Assembly: GCF_003151075.1 (NCBI RefSeq)
Contig: NZ_CP029482.1
Span: forward strand, 3,038,001-3,102,000
DNA: 64,000 nt
Direction of reading: 5' to 3'
DNA from: Pseudomonas sp. 31-12
GTDB lineage: Bacteria > Pseudomonadota > Gammaproteobacteria > Pseudomonadales > Pseudomonadaceae
Shown here piece after piece: positions 61,895 through 64,000 of this stretch (within the stretch, counting starts at the first letter, position 1; every line of letters starts with the position of its first letter). The notes under the pieces were generated by a model that searched no databases, was not told the DNA's origin, and saw nothing but the letters and a program-made list of their open reading frames with translations. The position numbers were made by a program, and so were the translations under genes.

Positions 61895-62753
61895 TGATCT
61901 CCAGCAACACCTGAACGGCCGGCATGGGCTCGCCGTTCTTCAGGGTCAGGGCATAGAGGTTGATCGGTACCGCAGGCGCCAACGGGCAGGCATCCAGGCC
62001 GCTCGATTTGGCCCCGAGAGCGGTGAACGGGTCGACGATTGCCAGGCCTTCGCCGGCCTCGACCATGCTGCGCATCATCTGATGAGTCTGCACCCGCGTC
62101 TGGATGACCGGGGCAGGGCGCAAGGCATGCAGTTTGTTGTCGAGCGCCGGGCTCAGCGGATCATGACCTTCCAGGCCAACCATCGACTGGCCGGCCAGAT
62201 CCTGCAACGAAATGTACTTTTGCTTGGGTTGCAGCCAGCCATGGGGCGCCAACAGCTGGAGTTTGCCTTGGGCAATCACCTGGCAATGAACGTCGGCGTG
62301 GTCAGGATCATGCAGGCTCAGCCCCAGATCGCTTTCACGCAGCAGCAGGCTTCTGACGATCTCGCGGGTGGGTTGGCTAAGCAGGGTGCAAGGCGCATCG
62401 GGAAGGCGTCGGCGTAGGGCCGCGATGCTGTGGGGTAATAACTGTTGGGCCAGTGGCGGGGTGCAGATGACGCGCAGCGGGTGCGCCTGATATTGCTTGA
62501 GGCTGCTGGCCAGACGCTGGACCGGTTCAAGCGCGTCATAGACGCGGGCGATTTCAACCTGTAGCTCCCGCGCTTCGCGCGTCGCCTGCAAACGTCCACG
62601 CACGCTGGAAAACAGCATGAATCCCAACTGATCCTCGGCGTCGCGCAAAAGGCCTTCGACCTCGGCCACCGGCAACTGCAGCCATTCGGCGGCGGTGCCC
62701 AGGTGACCGGTCTGCAAGAGCGCGTGGATCACTTCGATATGACGTAAACGCAT
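61860..62753 (-). CDS. LysR-type regulator
   Basis: 297 aa. N-terminal helix-turn-helix 'GHLGTAAEWLQLPVAEVEGL' and a co-inducer domain with 'LRVICTPPLAQQLLPHSIAA' and 'MVEAGEGLAIVDPFTALGAK'. The last 11 codons lie on the opposite strand of the GNAT gene's last codons. Target unknown. Confidence 0.9.
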   Translation of the reverse strand: MRLRHIEVIHALLQTGHLGTAAEWLQLPVAEVEGLLRDAEDQLGFMLFSSVRGRLQATREARELQVEIARVYDALEPVQRLASSLKQYQAHPLRVICTPPLAQQLLPHSIAALRRRLPDAPCTLLSQPTREIVRSLLLRESDLGLSLHDPDHADVHCQVIAQGKLQLLAPHGWLQPKQKYISLQDLAGQSMVGLEGHDPLSPALDNKLHALRPAPVIQTRVQTHQMMRSMVEAGEGLAIVDPFTALGAKSSGLDACPLAPAVPINLYALTLKNGEPMPAVQVLLEIITEQAVAMLSS

Positions 62754-62841
62754 GCGTGAAGTCCATGTTCAGCAGGTGAGGGAGTCAGTGACTGAATCCT
62801 AACTCAAGTGCGCGCATATGACTTCTGCTCATAACGCGGAG

Positions 62842-63102
62842 TTATGAGGCGGTGGTGATTTCCGGCCGGCTGCCGACATAGGTGTCGGGTTCGCGCACGA
62901 TGGTGATGTTCGATTGCACCAGCAGAAACTGGTTGTCGTCGAGCTTGTTGACGCGATCGCCAATGGCCAGTTTGTAGGTGGTCACAGGCGCCGAGCCAGT
63001 GAGGCCGTCATGCGAGGGGGTGGATTCCTGGAACTCATGCACGGAATAAACGCGGCCTTCCGCGTCTCTTGCATGGAACTGACCGACGAGTACTGCTGCC
63101 AT
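62842..63102 (-). CDS. Conserved hypothetical protein, 86 aa
   Basis: 86 aa, soluble, predicted all-beta ('AVLVGQFHARDAEGRVYSVH', 'YKLAIGDRVNKLDDNQFLLV'), with AGAGGTT near the ATG. Seen in other pseudomonads as an unnamed protein. No known motif; function unknown. Confidence 0.65.
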   Translation of the reverse strand: MAAVLVGQFHARDAEGRVYSVHEFQESTPSHDGLTGSAPVTTYKLAIGDRVNKLDDNQFLLVQSNITIVREPDTYVGSRPEITTAS

Positions 63103-63276
63103 CTGCTTAGAACCTCTGGAGATAAATCACTCAATTTGCGGTTCTGTAGACCGTGGTTAAGCGAAGTAAGTTTTCCTACAGGAAAAAAATAGTCAGGGGC
63201 GGTAAATTCAACAGCCCACTGGGTGAATCGTCATCTATAACTACAAGTCTTTCCATCGAACAGTCGAGAGTCTTCC

Positions 63277-63837
63277 ATGAGCAACGTCTATACGATCGCC
63301 GTACTGGTCGGCAGCTTGAGAAAGGAATCGATCAACCGCAAGGTTGCACTGGCCCTGGCCGACCTGGCGCCTGCCAATCTCAAGCTCACTATCGTCGAAA
63401 TCGGCGACCTGCCGCTCTACAACGAAGACATCGATGGCGCTTCACCGCCGGCAGCCTACAGCACTTTCCGACAACAAGTGAGTTCATCCGACGCAGTGCT
63501 GTTCGTCACCCCCGAATACAACCGCTCGGTGCCGGCGCCGCTGAAGAATGCGATCGACGTGGGTTCGCGTCCGTATGGCAAGAGCGCCTGGAGCGGTAAG
63601 CCGGGTGCGGTAATCAGCGTTTCACCGGGCGCTGTCGGCGGGTTTGGAGCCAACCATCACTTGCGCCAATCCATGGTGTTTCTGGATGTGCCGTGCATGC
63701 AGCAGCCGGAAGCCTACCTGAGCGGTGCTGGATCGGCGTTTGATGAGGCGGGCAAATTGTCCGAGTCGGTAAAGCCGTTCTTGCAGAAGTTCATCGATGC
63801 ATATGGCAAGTGGGTCGAGCAACACAAGAAAGAGTGA
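63277..63837 (+). CDS. NADPH-dependent FMN reductase (ChrR/azoreductase-like)
   Basis: 186 aa. Flavodoxin-like fold: 'VGSLRKESINRKVALALAD' (phosphate loop), 'VTPEYNRSVPAPLKNAIDVG' and 'SRPYGKSAWSGKPGAVISVS' are the NADPH-FMN reductase signatures (P-E-Y-N). Members reduce quinones, chromate or azo dyes to limit oxidative stress. A 30-bp perfect palindromic REP follows. Confidence 0.92.
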   Translation: MSNVYTIAVLVGSLRKESINRKVALALADLAPANLKLTIVEIGDLPLYNEDIDGASPPAAYSTFRQQVSSSDAVLFVTPEYNRSVPAPLKNAIDVGSRPYGKSAWSGKPGAVISVSPGAVGGFGANHHLRQSMVFLDVPCMQQPEAYLSGAGSAFDEAGKLSESVKPFLQKFIDAYGKWVEQHKKE

Positions 63838-63871
63838 CCCAAACGCAGGATATCCCTTGTAACAGGTACCT

Positions 63872-63901
63872 TGTGGCGAGGGGATAAATCCCCTCGCCAC
63901 A
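63872..63901. repeat. Short palindromic REP
   Basis: TGTGGCGAGGGGA-TAAA-TCCCCTCGCCACA, a perfect hairpin 35 bases past the FMN reductase stop; the same class as the pairs at 38205 and 58717. Confidence 0.88.
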
Positions 63902-64000
63902 GGGCGCTACTACAGAGTTCGGTTATTCAGTCTTTGCTTTACTGCATATTCGAAATTCCATATATTCACGCCTCGTTTGTCCAGAGGCGTGTCTCCTCAT

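Overview
The window looks like a chromosome segment of a fluorescent-group Pseudomonas. Evidence: high GC with strong third-position bias, Pseudomonas-type REP palindromes, and a block (about 45.2-61.3 kb) with the gene order I recall for P. aeruginosa PA1806-PA1818: fabI, yejFEB, two yejA-type binding proteins, mltD, gloB, a methyltransferase, rnhA, dnaQ and lysine decarboxylase ldcA. No rRNA, tRNA or CRISPR array was seen.

Layout. (1) 0-7 kb: end of a LysR regulator, a divergent agmatine deiminase with a polyamine-binding protein, a DNA-alkylation repair set (HhH-GPD glycosylase, Ada), and arsC-arsH without arsR or arsB. (2) 7-27 kb: an accessory zone of visibly mixed base composition. It holds two small acidic proteins, a truncated Rhs protein ending in an LHH nuclease tip with its SUKH immunity gene, further orphan immunity-type genes each preceded by the last few codons of a deleted toxin, one complete IS1182-family element and one truncated copy, a recombinase fragment, a truncated PAAR protein, two GNAT acetyltransferases, and two copies of a DUF6124 gene cassette with a conserved, apparently structured leader. 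Inside this zone (18.5-21.2 kb) sits a three-gene c-di-GMP module: an EAL phosphodiesterase, a free-standing photoactive-yellow-protein-like PAS protein, and a PAS-PAS-GGDEF cyclase. (3) 27-45 kb: metabolism and transport: EamA exporter with divergent MocR regulator, tctCBA tricarboxylate transporter, LysE exporter with AraC regulator, ppyR-nnrS, LysR/SDR pair, a periplasmic molybdenum hydroxylase with its diheme cytochrome, a degenerate GGDEF protein, VOC proteins and another LysR. (4) 45-64 kb: the conserved block above, preceded by a broken IS110 transposase at the point where I would expect ppiD, and followed by GNAT, LysR, a small hypothetical gene and an FMN reductase.

How the parts fit. 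The accessory zone reads as a polymorphic-toxin graveyard: toxin bodies have been deleted, while immunity genes and the last toxin codons remain. Mobile elements (IS1182, possible IS21 end, recombinase fragment) mark several junctions. The two strongest candidates for something little described are (a) the PYP-like protein, which keeps the tyrosine, glutamate and chromophore-cysteine positions of photoactive yellow protein and lies between an intact c-di-GMP hydrolase and an intact c-di-GMP synthase, and (b) the duplicated DUF6124 leader, whose two copies support a four-stem RNA with compensatory base changes. Identifications rest on motif and family recognition by reading; no database search was run.
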